Shown: in pieces, positions 1 through 8,097 of the stretch
How positions within the stretch are numbered: position 1 is the stretch's first letter
Layout: each line of letters starts with the position of its first letter
Origin: JAJZJT01 sp964610905
Lineage (GTDB): Bacteria; Actinomycetota; Acidimicrobiia; Acidimicrobiales; RAAP-2
Assembly (NCBI GenBank): GCA_964610905.1
Contig: CAZSYT010000005.1
Location: 1-64,000, forward strand
Reading direction: 5' to 3'
DNA length: 64,000 bases
The notes under the pieces: model-generated
What the model saw: the letters and a program-made list of their open reading frames with translations, nothing else
Database searches by the model: none
What the model was told of the DNA's origin: nothing
Position numbers and translations under genes: made by a program

Positions 1-33
1 CGCTGGCGCTGGCGCTGGCGCTGGCGCTGGCGC
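1..33. repeat. Hexamer tandem repeat CGCTGG
   Basis: Five perfect copies of the 6-bp unit CGCTGG plus a partial copy open the window. The unit repeats without interruption and nothing in it looks like a gene. A simple repeat at the very edge is compatible with a contig end, since the three N gaps further in also fall in short tandem arrays. No gene is supported between here and the end of pheA at position 120. Confidence 0.8.
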
Positions 34-119
34 GCATCAGCTGCGCTCGGTGCACGGGGTGACCGGCGGCCCTCCCCTTTCGAAGGGCCACGAGCCCGGC
101 TACGCCGCCCGATCGACGG

Positions 120-1091
120 TCAGCGCCTCGCCGGGTCGAACCCGTGGCCGATCTGCGCGCGGATGCCGTCCATCCACGCCTCGGCCTCCCGCCACGCCGT
201 GCCGGCCTCCCGGCGGATGGCGGGACCGGCCTCGCCGGCAGCCGGGTAGGAGCCGAGGAACTTGACGTCTGCCTGTTCGGCGTGGAGCGCCCGGAGGCAG
301 TCGGCGACCACCTCGTCGGCGACGTGCCCGTCGAGGTCGAAGACGAAGCAGTAGTCGCCGAGCGCCTTCTTGGTGGGGCGCGACTCGACCTTGGTCAGGT
401 TGATGTTCCGGGCCGCGAACTGGCCGACGATGCCGTGGAGGCTCCCGGGACGGTCGGCGTGCTGGAAGCACACGATCGTCGTGCGGTCGTGGCCGGTCGG
501 CTCGGGCACACCGTGGGTGGCGACCGCCACGAAGCGCGTCTTGTTGCCCGGGTGGTCCTCGACGTCTTCGACCAGGATGTCGAGCCCGTAGAGGTCGGCG
601 GCGAGGCGCGGGGCGATCGCAGCCGTCGCACCGGTGGCTAGCGGGTCACCTGTCGTGCCGACGCGGCGGGCGGCCTCGGCGGTCGACGTCGTGGCGACCA
701 ACGTGGCCCTCGGCAGGGTGCGGGTCAGGAACCTCCGGCACTGGGCGGCAGCCACCGGGATCGAGGCCACCTCGCTGACGTCGGTGAGCGCGCACCCCGC
801 CGGTGCCATCAGGTGGAGGTGGATGTCGAGCTCGACCTCTCGCTGGATGAGGAGGTTCGACTCGAACACGAGGCTGTCGAGCGTGTCGCGCACGGTCCCC
901 TCGATAGCGTTCTCGATCGGCAGGAACCCGAGGTCGACGTCACCCTGCTCGGTGGCGTCGAGCACCTCGGCCAGCGACGGGAGCTCGACCAGCTCGGCAC
1001 CCGCATAGTCCTCCTGCGTCAGCAGTGCCTCCTCGGTGAAGGTGCCCTTCGGTCCGAGGAAGCCGATGCGCAATGGTGCGGTGCCGGCCAT
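120..1091 (-). CDS. pheA: Prephenate dehydratase
   Basis: Prephenate dehydratase converts prephenate to phenylpyruvate in cytosolic phenylalanine synthesis. The 323-residue protein has the catalytic periplasmic-binding-like fold at about residues 8-190, opening with GFLGPKGTFTE and closing with the family TRF motif (GNKTRFVAV). A C-terminal ACT domain follows at about 205-285 and contains ESRPT, the usual phenylalanine-binding signature, so feedback inhibition is likely. The length fits a monofunctional bacterial enzyme with a short extra tail. The ATG lies 9 bases downstream of a TATCCT -10 box, so a nearly leaderless mRNA is likely. It diverges from larB, with only 23 bp between the two start codons. 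Confidence 0.95.
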   Translation of the reverse strand: MAGTAPLRIGFLGPKGTFTEEALLTQEDYAGAELVELPSLAEVLDATEQGDVDLGFLPIENAIEGTVRDTLDSLVFESNLLIQREVELDIHLHLMAPAGCALTDVSEVASIPVAAAQCRRFLTRTLPRATLVATTSTAEAARRVGTTGDPLATGATAAIAPRLAADLYGLDILVEDVEDHPGNKTRFVAVATHGVPEPTGHDRTTIVCFQHADRPGSLHGIVGQFAARNINLTKVESRPTKKALGDYCFVFDLDGHVADEVVADCLRALHAEQADVKFLGSYPAAGEAGPAIRREAGTAWREAEAWMDGIRAQIGHGFDPARR

Positions 1092-1099
1092 AGACGGGC

Positions 1100-1107
1100 A
1101 GGATAGT
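1100..1107. promoter_or_regulatory. Overlapping divergent -10 boxes of pheA and larB
   Basis: On the minus strand TATCCT (1105-1100) ends 8 bases before the pheA ATG. On the plus strand GATAGT (1102-1107) ends 7 bases before the larB ATG at 1115. The two hexamers share six positions, so the polymerases cannot occupy both at once. Positions follow the leaderless spacing seen at many other genes here. No good -35 boxes were recognised. The promoters are inferred, not mapped. Confidence 0.5.
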
Positions 1108-1114
1108 GAGCGCC

Positions 1115-2074
1115 ATGGACGAGCCGGCCATCATCCGACTGATCGAGGACATCCGGTCCGGGGCATGCCCGCCCGACGACGCCCTCCGACGACTGCGGCG
1201 GCTCCCCTTCGCCGACCTGGGCTTCGCCCGCGTCGACCACCATCGAGGTCTGCGCCAGTCCATTCCCGAGGCCGTCTACGCCCAGGGCAAGACGCCCGAG
1301 CAGTGCTCGGCGATCGTCGGCGAGCTGCTCGCCACGCCGATGGGCCGGACCTCAGCTGGGTCGCACGCGCATGCAGGCGATGGGGCTCCGGCAGGCGAGG
1401 GAGCCCCGCCCGGCGGTGGTCCGACAGGTGGTCCGGGCACCGATCCAGTTGCTCTTCGAAGCGGCGCGCCAGCCGGCCCCGCGGTCGGCGCGCCAGCCGG
1501 CCCCGCGGTCGGCGCGCCATCCGGTCCCCCGGTCATCCTCACGCGGGCCGACACCGAGCAGGTCGACATCGTGCGTCGTGACCACCCGGGCGGCACGGTG
1601 ACCGAGACGGGGCGGGCAACCGGGGCAGACGATCGGCGGGGGACGCTCGCCACGGTGGTCTGGAGACCTGCTCCCGTCCGACCGGCGCGCGTGCTGGTCG
1701 TCACCGCCGGCACGTCAGACCTCCCGGTCGCCCGCGAGTGCGCGGCGACGCTCACGGCACTCGGCGTCCGTCCGACTGTGCTCGCCGACTGCGGGGTCGC
1801 CGGCGTCCACCGGCTGCTGGCATCGGCCGACGAGCTCGCCGAGGCCGACGCGGTCGTGGTGGTCGCCGGCATGGAGGGTGCCCTGGCCAGCTTGGTGGGA
1901 GGCATCACGCCAGCGCCGGTCGTCGCCGTCCCCACGAGCACCGGCTACGGCGCCGGGCTCGAGGGAGTCACTGCACTGCTCGCCATGCATGCCTCGTGCG
2001 CGGCGGGGCTCGCCGTCGTAGGCATCGACAACGGCTTCGGTGCCGCCTGTGCCGTGGCCCGCATGTTGCCGTGA
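1115..2074 (+). CDS. larB: LarB, pyridinium dicarboxylic acid synthase of nickel-pincer cofactor synthesis
   Basis: LarB carboxylates and hydrolyses nicotinic acid adenine dinucleotide in the first step of nickel-pincer nucleotide (NPN) cofactor synthesis. The C-terminal half (about residues 190-319) is an AIR-carboxylase-like domain, with VLVVTAGTSDLPVA, GMEGALASLVGG and PTSTGYGAGLEGV. The N-terminal helical part (1-75) matches the family start. Between them is a family-atypical Gly/Ala/Pro-rich insertion of roughly 60 residues that includes a 24-bp tandem repeat. That explains the length of 319 residues against about 250 normally. I preferred ATG 1115 over GTG 1106 because a -10 box ends 7 bases upstream. 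The stop overlaps the larC start. Confidence 0.88.
   Translation: MDEPAIIRLIEDIRSGACPPDDALRRLRRLPFADLGFARVDHHRGLRQSIPEAVYAQGKTPEQCSAIVGELLATPMGRTSAGSHAHAGDGAPAGEGAPPGGGPTGGPGTDPVALRSGAPAGPAVGAPAGPAVGAPSGPPVILTRADTEQVDIVRRDHPGGTVTETGRATGADDRRGTLATVVWRPAPVRPARVLVVTAGTSDLPVARECAATLTALGVRPTVLADCGVAGVHRLLASADELAEADAVVVVAGMEGALASLVGGITPAPVVAVPTSTGYGAGLEGVTALLAMHASCAAGLAVVGIDNGFGAACAVARMLP
1463..1529 (+). repeat. In-frame 24-bp minisatellite in larB
   Basis: Two identical 24-bp units (1463-1486 and 1487-1510) and a diverged partial third (1511-1529) encode GAPAGPAV, GAPAGPAV and GAPSGPPV. The unit is a multiple of three and lies in the low-complexity insertion between the two LarB domains, so copy-number change would not break the frame. 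Confidence 0.85.
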
Positions 2075-3396
2075 CGGGCGAGGGCCGCAGCGCAGGCGGG
2101 GTCGGCGGAGCCCGGGGGGACCACCGTCGGGGCCAGACCGTCGCCTGGTTCCACTGCTTCGCCGGGGTCGCCGGCGACATGGCCCTCGGCAGCCTCCTCG
2201 ACGCCGGCGCCGACGCCGACGAGGTCCGGGGGCTGCTCCGAGCGCTGCCCCTCGAGGGCTGGCACCTCGACACCGAGCGCGTGCTGCGGGCGGGACTGGC
2301 GGCGACGCGGGCCGTCGTCTCGGTTGCCGACGATGTACGGAGCCGCTCCTACCGCGACGTCTCCGCACTCGTGGAAGGCGCCCCGCTCCCCGAGCGGGTG
2401 CGCGACCGTTCGCTCGCGGCGCTGCGCGCCATGGCCACCGAGGAGGCACACCTCCACGGCGTCCCGATCGACGACGTCCACCTCCACGAGCTCGGCGGGC
2501 ACGACACGGTGGTCGACGTCGTCGGCACGATGGCGGCCCTCGAGGTCCTCGGGGTCGACCGCGTCGAGTCGAGCCCCGTGGCGGTCGGCCTGGGCACCGT
2601 GCGGGCGGCGCACGGCATCCTTCCGAACCCGGCGCCTGCGGTCGTGGCCCTGCTAGCGGGCGCCCCGACGTGGGGCCGCGACGTCGGAGTCGAGCTGACA
2701 ACGCCAACCGGCGCGGCGATCGTCGCGACGCTCACCTCGCGGTTCGGGCCGTTGCCGCCCGTGGAGATCTCGGCGAGCGGTTTCGGGGCCGGGTCACGCG
2801 ATCTCGACGAGCTGCCCAACGTCGTCCAGGTGGTCGTGGGTGCTACCTCCGGGTCGCCGCTCTTCGGGCAGGGAGACGGCCAGCCGGGTCGGGGAGCCAC
2901 CGACGAGGCCCTGACGTCGTCCGGTGCGGGGCTGGGCCCGGGAGCCGGGAGCGGGCAGCCTGTCTACCTCCTCGAGACCAACGTCGACGACGCCACAGGC
3001 GAGCACCTCGCGCAGACGGTCGTCGCCCTGCTCGAGGCGGGCGCCCTCGACGCCTGGCTCACGCCCGTCGTCATGAAGAAGGGACGGCCCGGCGCCGTCG
3101 TGCACGCGCTCTGCGACATCGCCGACGTCGCCCTGCTCCGTCGGGTGCTGCAAGCCGAGACGGGCAGCCTCGGGGTCCGGGGAACGACGATGGAGCGCTG
3201 GCCGGCGGCCCGGCACTTCGTGACCGTCGAGGTCGACGGCCATCCCGTCCGGCTGAAGGTCGGCGCCGGGCGGGCGAAGGCCGAGCACGCCGACACCGTC
3301 GCCGTCGCCCGCGCCACCGGCCTCGCCGCGCGCCAGGTCGCCGCCCTGGCCGAGGCACGGTGGCACACGACGACGGGAGCCGGCGGGAACGGCTGA
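2071..3396 (+). CDS. larC: LarC, nickel insertion protein of the nickel-pincer cofactor
   Basis: LarC is the CTP-dependent cyclometallase that inserts nickel into the sulfur-charged pincer cofactor made by LarB and LarE. The 441-residue protein begins with FHCFAGVAGDMALGSLLDAG, typical of the family. It then has the His-rich stretch EEAHLHGVPIDDVHLHELGG, which probably binds nickel, and a C-terminal part with LLETNVDDATGEHL and the KKGRPG segment. GTG 2071 overlaps the larB stop by 4 bp (GTGA), so the pair is translationally coupled. Some LarC genes are split by a programmed frameshift, but this one is continuous. No larA-like racemase is visible in the window; larE lies 7 kb away. Confidence 0.92.
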   Translation: MTGEGRSAGGVGGARGDHRRGQTVAWFHCFAGVAGDMALGSLLDAGADADEVRGLLRALPLEGWHLDTERVLRAGLAATRAVVSVADDVRSRSYRDVSALVEGAPLPERVRDRSLAALRAMATEEAHLHGVPIDDVHLHELGGHDTVVDVVGTMAALEVLGVDRVESSPVAVGLGTVRAAHGILPNPAPAVVALLAGAPTWGRDVGVELTTPTGAAIVATLTSRFGPLPPVEISASGFGAGSRDLDELPNVVQVVVGATSGSPLFGQGDGQPGRGATDEALTSSGAGLGPGAGSGQPVYLLETNVDDATGEHLAQTVVALLEAGALDAWLTPVVMKKGRPGAVVHALCDIADVALLRRVLQAETGSLGVRGTTMERWPAARHFVTVEVDGHPVRLKVGAGRAKAEHADTVAVARATGLAARQVAALAEARWHTTTGAGGNG

Positions 3397-3430
3397 GCCG
3401 GCGCGGTCGCGGCGGGGACGCACGGCAAGC

Positions 3431-3447
3431 CGACGCCTGCAGCGTCG
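3431..3447. terminator. Weak hairpin after larC
   Basis: CGACGC and GCGTCG form 6-bp arms around a 5-base loop about 35 bases after the larC stop, between the convergent larC and DUF222-HNH genes. There is no T-tract. It may help termination, but GC-rich DNA produces such stems often. Confidence 0.25.
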
Positions 3448-3521
3448 CCGCTGGCGTGGAGCGACGCCGGCGCGGCGGGTGGATGCGTTGCAGCGGAGTC
3501 GGTGGGCGTGCGCCCGTGGGG

Positions 3522-4790
3522 TCAGCCGCGTCGACCCGGCGGCGTCGGTGCCAACCAGCACCAACGTCCTTCGTCGCGCTCGAGGTGGAAGCCCTGGTGG
3601 GTCTTCAGGTAATGGTGCCAGTGGCACAGACGTGCCAGGTTGGCGAGCTCGGTGGGACCGCCCTCGGCGAACGGGACGAGGTGGTCGACCTCGAGGTGCT
3701 CGGCGACCTCGCACCCGGGGACCACGCACACCGGATCGCGCTCGACGAGCGCCCGCCGCACCGCTGCCGGGATCGTGCGGCCGTGGTGGGCCACCGCGGT
3801 GACGTCGACCCCGTCGGTCACCAGCACGCTGAGCACCGAGTCGGCGGCCAAGCGGCGGGCGACGTCGACGGGGATGGGCCCGACACCGGGGATCTCGCAG
3901 AGCTCGCCCGGCTCGGCGGTGCCGCGCACGAGGGCGGCATGGTCCACGCGGACGTGCACCATGACGTCGGCACCCTGGCTCGCCGTGGTCGCGGCCCGGC
4001 CTCGGCCCGTCGCCGCGCCGGCCGTGCCTCTTTCGGTGCCGCTCCCGGCCGCGACCGGTTGCCCGCGCCCGGAGCGCCGGTCGTCGTCCACTCGTCGGCG
4101 GGCCAGTGAGACCAGCGCGTCTGCCGCGACGGCACGTTCGGGCTCGGTCACCCCGGCCCGACGGGCCTCGGCCGAGAGACGGGCCACCTCGGCCCGGATG
4201 GCGACCAGCACCCGGGCACCGTCGTCGGGCGCGAGGCGGGCGTCGAAGCGGACGCCTCCGTCGTGCTCCGTCCAGTGGCGCAGGTACCGGGACCGGTGGA
4301 CTCGCTCGTAGGAGGCGCGTTCGTTCCGCGCCGCGGCCTCGACGCGCCGGCACCGGAGGCGCAGGGTGTTGAAGGGCTCGGTCCCCGCCGCATCGACGAG
4401 CGATCGCTCGGCGCCGGGCTGTACCGCGGCCGCGCCGGCGATCACGCTCGCCTGGGCGTGCGAGAGCCGCCCCTGGCGGAGCGCCTCGTCCGTCGCCGGC
4501 AGCGAGGGCAGCCGGCGGGCCGTCTCGAGCGTGTTGATGGCTGGGCCGAGACCCGTCCCGGTGGCCTCGGCGATGTGCGCGGCAGCCGAGCGATGCCCGG
4601 TCCGCTGCCAGACGTTCGAGACCTCGACCCGGCGTGCCACCAGGATGCGACCACCGGCCGAGAGCTTCTCGAGGTCTGCGAAGCAGGCGAGCAGGCGGGC
4701 GGCATCGCTGCCGCTCACACGGTCGGGGTCGAGCTCGGAGACGACGGCTCGGAGGTTGTCACAGAGGCGCTGCACCCTGTCGATGAGCAT
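3522..4790 (-). CDS. DUF222 and HNH endonuclease domain protein
   Basis: This is a member of the actinobacterial DUF222-HNH (13E12-like) family, whose members often occur in several copies per genome and whose role is unknown. The helical DUF222 region covers about residues 1-330. The C-terminal HNH motif reads PGCEVAEHLEVDHLVPFAEGG, then a downstream HWHH, so the catalytic His and zinc-site cysteine and histidine residues are present. Between them is a variable, Arg/Gly-rich segment. I chose ATG 4790 because MLIDRVQRLCDNL resembles the usual family N terminus. An in-frame GTG at 4838 would add 16 residues from a locally AT-richer stretch that looks more like promoter. Nuclease activity is inferred from the motif only. 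Confidence 0.85.
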   Translation of the reverse strand: MLIDRVQRLCDNLRAVVSELDPDRVSGSDAARLLACFADLEKLSAGGRILVARRVEVSNVWQRTGHRSAAAHIAEATGTGLGPAINTLETARRLPSLPATDEALRQGRLSHAQASVIAGAAAVQPGAERSLVDAAGTEPFNTLRLRCRRVEAAARNERASYERVHRSRYLRHWTEHDGGVRFDARLAPDDGARVLVAIRAEVARLSAEARRAGVTEPERAVAADALVSLARRRVDDDRRSGRGQPVAAGSGTERGTAGAATGRGRAATTASQGADVMVHVRVDHAALVRGTAEPGELCEIPGVGPIPVDVARRLAADSVLSVLVTDGVDVTAVAHHGRTIPAAVRRALVERDPVCVVPGCEVAEHLEVDHLVPFAEGGPTELANLARLCHWHHYLKTHQGFHLERDEGRWCWLAPTPPGRRG

Positions 4791-4910
4791 GCGAAGAGGA
4801 TGACATGAGGATGTATCAGACAGCGTGAGAGATGGCACCCCGCCCGGAGCCCGGAGCCCGGGACCGGGCCAGGGGGCCTCCGTGCACCGGCACCCGGGAC
4901 GGTGCGACGG

Positions 4911-6299
4911 TCAGTCGGCTGCAGCCGCCAGCGTCTCGGAGAGCGCCGGGTGGACGAGCATCGAGTCCACGATGTCGGCGACCTTCAGCCCGGCGGTGAC
5001 GGCGACGGCGAGCACCGAGATGAGCTCGGCGGCGTTGCGCCCCACGATCGACCCGCCGAGGACGACACCGGTGGCGGGGTCCGAGACAATCTTGACGAAC
5101 CCCCTCGGGTCGTTGTCGATGAGCGCACGTGCGCTCGACGCGAACGGGACCTTCGTGACGCGGATCTTCCGTCCCTCGGCGAAGGCGTCGGCCTCGGCAA
5201 GGCCCACGTCGGCGATCTCCGGCTCGGTGAAGATGGCCGAGGCAGCCTTGTCGTAGTTGAGGTGACGGTGGGCCACCGAGTGCCCGCCCACCACGTGCTC
5301 GGCGACCTTGCGCCCCTGCATCATGGCCACCGACGACAGCGGGAGCTTCCCCGACAGGTCGCCTGCCGCGTAGATGTGGGGAACGTTGGTCTGGCAGTGG
5401 TGGTTGATCGGCACGTACCCCGACCCGTCGACCTCCACGCCGGCCGTCTCGAGGCCGAGCCCCTCCGAGTTGGGCACCGACCCGATCGCGAGGAGCGCGT
5501 GGGAGGCGACGACCGACCTCCCGTCGTCACAGCGAACCACGACCCGGGGTCCTGAGCCCGAGCCAGCGCCCCCGTCCTCCGCTTCGACGCGGTCGATCCC
5601 CACGGCGCGCGCTCCCTTCAGGAGGCGGACACCCCGCTGCAGGAAGTCCTCCTCGAGCACGGCGGCCACCTCGGGGTCCTTGCGGGGCAGGACCTGCTGG
5701 CGGCTCACGATCAGCGTCACCTGGCAGCCGAGGGACTCGAACATGTGCACGAACTCGACGCCGGTGACGCCCGAGCCCACGACGACGAGGTGCTCGGGGA
5801 GGTCCTTGGGCGGGTAGGCGTCACGCGTGGAGAGAACCCGGTCGCCGTCGAGGTCCGCCCAGTCGGGGACACGCGGCCGGCTGCCGGTGCAGACGAGGAC
5901 GGCATCGGCCTCGAACCGACGAGGACCGCCCTCCGCGTCGACCACGACGGTGTGGGGGCCGTCGAGGCGTGCGGTCCCCCGGACGAGCTCGACCTGCTGG
6001 CTGCGGAGGATGTCCGTCGTCGACTGCTCGAGGTGCCGGGTGATGGACGTGATCCGCCCGGCCAGGGCGGCCAGGTCGAGCTGTCCGCCGGCGTGGGTGA
6101 CGCCCATCCCGGCGATCCGCGAGAGCGCGCTCATGGCGCCGCCGGTTGCGATCATCGCCTTCGACGGGACGCAGTCCCAGAGGTTCGCCGCGCCACCCAC
6201 GATGTCCCGCTCGACGAGGACGACGTCGACACCGAGGCGGGCCGCGGTCGTCGCCGCCTCGGTTCCTGCAGGACCGCCCCCGACGATGACGAAGCGCAT
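4911..6299 (-). CDS. lpdA: NAD(P)H-quinone dehydrogenase, LpdA-like flavoprotein
   Basis: This flavoprotein disulfide reductase homologue has 462 residues. The FAD-binding Rossmann motif VIVGGGPAGTEAA is at the N terminus. A second nucleotide site, VVVGSGVTGVEFVHMFESLG, lies near residue 180, and GQ-type dimer sequence closes the protein. The redox segment reads NLWDCVPSK, with only one cysteine where lipoamide dehydrogenases have CxxxxC. The mycobacterial LpdA (Rv3303c) type has the same change and reduces quinones rather than disulfides, so that function is the better guess. The ATG is 7 bases from a TAGCCT -10 box, predicting a leaderless transcript. Substrate remains inferred from family membership. 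Confidence 0.85.
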   Translation of the reverse strand: MRFVIVGGGPAGTEAATTAARLGVDVVLVERDIVGGAANLWDCVPSKAMIATGGAMSALSRIAGMGVTHAGGQLDLAALAGRITSITRHLEQSTTDILRSQQVELVRGTARLDGPHTVVVDAEGGPRRFEADAVLVCTGSRPRVPDWADLDGDRVLSTRDAYPPKDLPEHLVVVGSGVTGVEFVHMFESLGCQVTLIVSRQQVLPRKDPEVAAVLEEDFLQRGVRLLKGARAVGIDRVEAEDGGAGSGSGPRVVVRCDDGRSVVASHALLAIGSVPNSEGLGLETAGVEVDGSGYVPINHHCQTNVPHIYAAGDLSGKLPLSSVAMMQGRKVAEHVVGGHSVAHRHLNYDKAASAIFTEPEIADVGLAEADAFAEGRKIRVTKVPFASSARALIDNDPRGFVKIVSDPATGVVLGGSIVGRNAAELISVLAVAVTAGLKVADIVDSMLVHPALSETLAAAAD

Positions 6300-6305
6300 G
6301 GGATC

Positions 6306-6311
6306 AGGCTA
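6306..6311 (-). promoter_or_regulatory. -10 box of lpdA (TAGCCT), leaderless type
   Basis: TAGCCT on the minus strand ends 6 bases before the lpdA ATG. This fits the TANNNT spacing repeated through the window. No convincing -35 was found. Confidence 0.5.
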
Positions 6312-6365
6312 CGTGCCCCGGACGCGGCGTCCGGAACGTACCCCGGGCTCGGCAACCGGGAGGGC

Positions 6366-6465
6366 NNNNNNNNNNNNNNNNNNNNNNNNNNNNNNNNNNN
6401 NNNNNNNNNNNNNNNNNNNNNNNNNNNNNNNNNNNNNNNNNNNNNNNNNNNNNNNNNNNNNNNNN
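6366..6465. other. Assembly gap (100 N)
   Basis: Exactly 100 undetermined bases directly abut a 22-bp tandem array. The round length is the convention for a gap of unknown size, so the true array may be much longer. It lies between the divergent lpdA and FKBP genes. Confidence 0.95.
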
Positions 6466-6545
6466 ACGGCCACGTCTGACCGAGGGCACGGCCACGTCTG
6501 ACCGAGGGCACGGCCACGTCTGACCGAGGGCACGGCCACGTCGGC
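6466..6545. repeat. 22-bp tandem array at gap edge
   Basis: Three perfect 22-bp copies (6466-6487, 6488-6509, 6510-6531) that begin ACGGCCACGTCTGACC are followed by a 14-base partial copy. There are no spacers, so it is not a CRISPR array. It lies upstream of the FKBP gene and beside the N gap. Confidence 0.95.
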
Positions 6546-6613
6546 GTCGCACCCGGTCCGGGACAGGGTGCGACGAGCCCCCTCGGTGCCACGCCGATGG
6601 TGCTCCTGGCGGC

Positions 6614-6619
6614 TACCCT
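6614..6619 (+). promoter_or_regulatory. Candidate -10 box of the FKBP gene
   Basis: TACCCT fits TANNNT and would start a transcript about 55 bases upstream of the FKBP ATG. That leaves room for the GAGGAG ribosome-binding site at about 6670. This is one of the few conventional, leadered arrangements in the window. No -35 was recognised. Confidence 0.35.
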
Positions 6620-6682
6620 CTGGCCCGGCCGACCCCGCTCGTGGCCACGAGCCGCTTCCCAGAACTGTCGAGGAGACCGTCC

Positions 6683-7312
6683 ATGGACCGCCCCCACCGC
6701 CCGCTGCGCCCGCTGCGCCCGGCGCTCGCCACCGTCGGGCTCGTGCTGCTGGCCTCCGCCGTGCTCGCCGCGTGCGGGTCGTCGTCGCCCTCGGCAGCGG
6801 GCTCGTCCGGCACCGCCGGGGGGTCGTCGGCCTCGACCTCGCCAAGCACGACGACCACGGGGTCCGGCGCCGCGGCCTCCGGCGGGTCGGCGAGCGCGTC
6901 GGTCATCGGCACCATCGGCGATCCGTCGCCGGCCGGCACCTTCGGCAAGGAGCCGACCGTCGTGGTGCCTCCGGGGCCGCCGCCGACCCAGCTCGAGGCG
7001 GCCAACCTGATCACCGGCACGGGAGCCACCGCGCAGCCGGGCGACACGGTCACCGTCCAGTACGTCGGCGTCGCCTACTCCACGCACAAGGTGTTCGACG
7101 CGTCGTGGAACCGAGGCCAGCCCTTCACGTTCACCCTCGGGGCCGGCCAGGTCATCAAGGGCTGGGACGAGGGCGTCGTGGGGATGAAGGTGGGCGGGCG
7201 CCGCGAGCTGATCATCCCGCCCCAGCTCGCCTACGGGGCAACCTCCCCGGGAGCCGGGATCGCGCCGAACGACACGCTGATCTTCGTGGTCGACCTCGTG
7301 TCGGTGGGGTGA
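6683..7312 (+). CDS. FKBP-type peptidyl-prolyl isomerase lipoprotein
   Basis: The protein is a 209-residue exported proline isomerase anchored as a lipoprotein, likely helping extracytoplasmic folding. The signal peptide has a basic start, a hydrophobic core and the lipobox LAAC near residue 29. A Ser/Thr/Gly-rich linker follows to about residue 100. The FKBP domain occupies the C-terminal 110 residues, with DTVTVQYVGV, GWDEGVVGMKVGGRRELIIPP and LAYGA, all characteristic of active FKBPs. ATG 6683 has a GAGGAG site 8 bases upstream. An in-frame GTG at 6641 lacks one and would bury the signal peptide. It stands alone between the 22-bp array and a convergent phosphatase. Confidence 0.92.
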   Translation: MDRPHRPLRPLRPALATVGLVLLASAVLAACGSSSPSAAGSSGTAGGSSASTSPSTTTTGSGAAASGGSASASVIGTIGDPSPAGTFGKEPTVVVPPGPPPTQLEAANLITGTGATAQPGDTVTVQYVGVAYSTHKVFDASWNRGQPFTFTLGAGQVIKGWDEGVVGMKVGGRRELIIPPQLAYGATSPGAGIAPNDTLIFVVDLVSVG

Positions 7313-7319
7313 CCCCACC

Positions 7320-7332
7320 GGCCCGAAGGGCC
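7320..7332. terminator. Short hairpin after the FKBP gene
   Basis: GGCCC-GAA-GGGCC forms a 5-bp stem 8 bases after the FKBP stop, between convergent genes. It has no T-tract and is short, so it is only a weak candidate. Confidence 0.25.
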
Positions 7333-7404
7333 TGACGCCCGGACCCCGGAAGCCCCAGACCCGCCCGACCCTCGGAGCGGCCCGGCCCGCCAGCGGGCGC
7401 TCGG

Positions 7405-8097
7405 TCAGCCGCCCCCGTCGTCGTCGACGACGCCGTCGAGGTGGGCGATGTCGTTGTACCCGCGCACCGTCCAGCGACCCTGGTCGACCACCAGCCGCGA
7501 GATGGAGGCGTTGTCGACGCTCACGAACGCGAACGGCCGGGCGCCGGTCGCCTCGGCCAGGATCGCCCCGATCACGCCGCCGTGGGTGAAGACGGCCACC
7601 GACAGGCCCGAGAACCCCTCGACCACCCTGTCGACCGCCGCGCGCACCCGGAAGGCGAACTCCTCGTTGCGCTCGGCCCCGGGGATGACGTCCCACCGCT
7701 CCTCGGCGAGCATGCGCACGGCCAGGGGGTCGCGGTCGGCGACCTTCTGGCGGAAGAGGCCACCCTCCCACTCGCCCAGGTGGACCTCGCGCAGGTCGTG
7801 CTCGACGACCGGCTCGATGCCCAGCGCGTCGAGGAGCGGCGCGGCCGTCTCGGCCGTCCGCCGCAGCGGCGACACCACGACACCGGCGAGCTTCACGCCC
7901 GCCAGGCGCTCGCAGACGGCCTTCGCCTGCTCGTGGCCCTCGGGGGCGAGCGGGGGGTCGCTGTGGACGCCGAGCGCCGGGAAGGCCCGCCCCTCCTCGG
8001 CCGCTTCCGACGCCCCGTGGCGGACGAGCAGCAGCTCGGTGGCACCAGGTGGGACCCGGTAGAGGCGCTGGGGGAAGCGACGCACGGCCTCAGGCAC
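7405..8097 (-). CDS. Histidine phosphatase family protein
   Basis: This 230-residue protein belongs to the phosphoglycerate mutase-like histidine phosphatases. The phosphohistidine motif is LLVRHGASEA, close to the N terminus. The later ELREVHLGEWEGG-type segment and FTHGGVIGAIL, with the second catalytic His, complete the active site. Substrate cannot be told from sequence; members act on sugar phosphates, nucleotides or cobalamin intermediates. The GTG start overlaps the stop of the upstream GNAT gene by 8 bp, so the two are one operon. The order GNAT then phosphatase gives no substrate clue. Confidence 0.85.
   Translation of the reverse strand: MPEAVRRFPQRLYRVPPGATELLLVRHGASEAAEEGRAFPALGVHSDPPLAPEGHEQAKAVCERLAGVKLAGVVVSPLRRTAETAAPLLDALGIEPVVEHDLREVHLGEWEGGLFRQKVADRDPLAVRMLAEERWDVIPGAERNEEFAFRVRAAVDRVVEGFSGLSVAVFTHGGVIGAILAEATGARPFAFVSVDNASISRLVVDQGRWTVRGYNDIAHLDGVVDDDGGG

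Noticed and set aside
1738..2070. A longer larC reading frame starting at 1738
   Set aside because: The frame lies inside larB in another register and has no LarC similarity. GTG 2071 overlaps the larB stop as expected for coupled genes.
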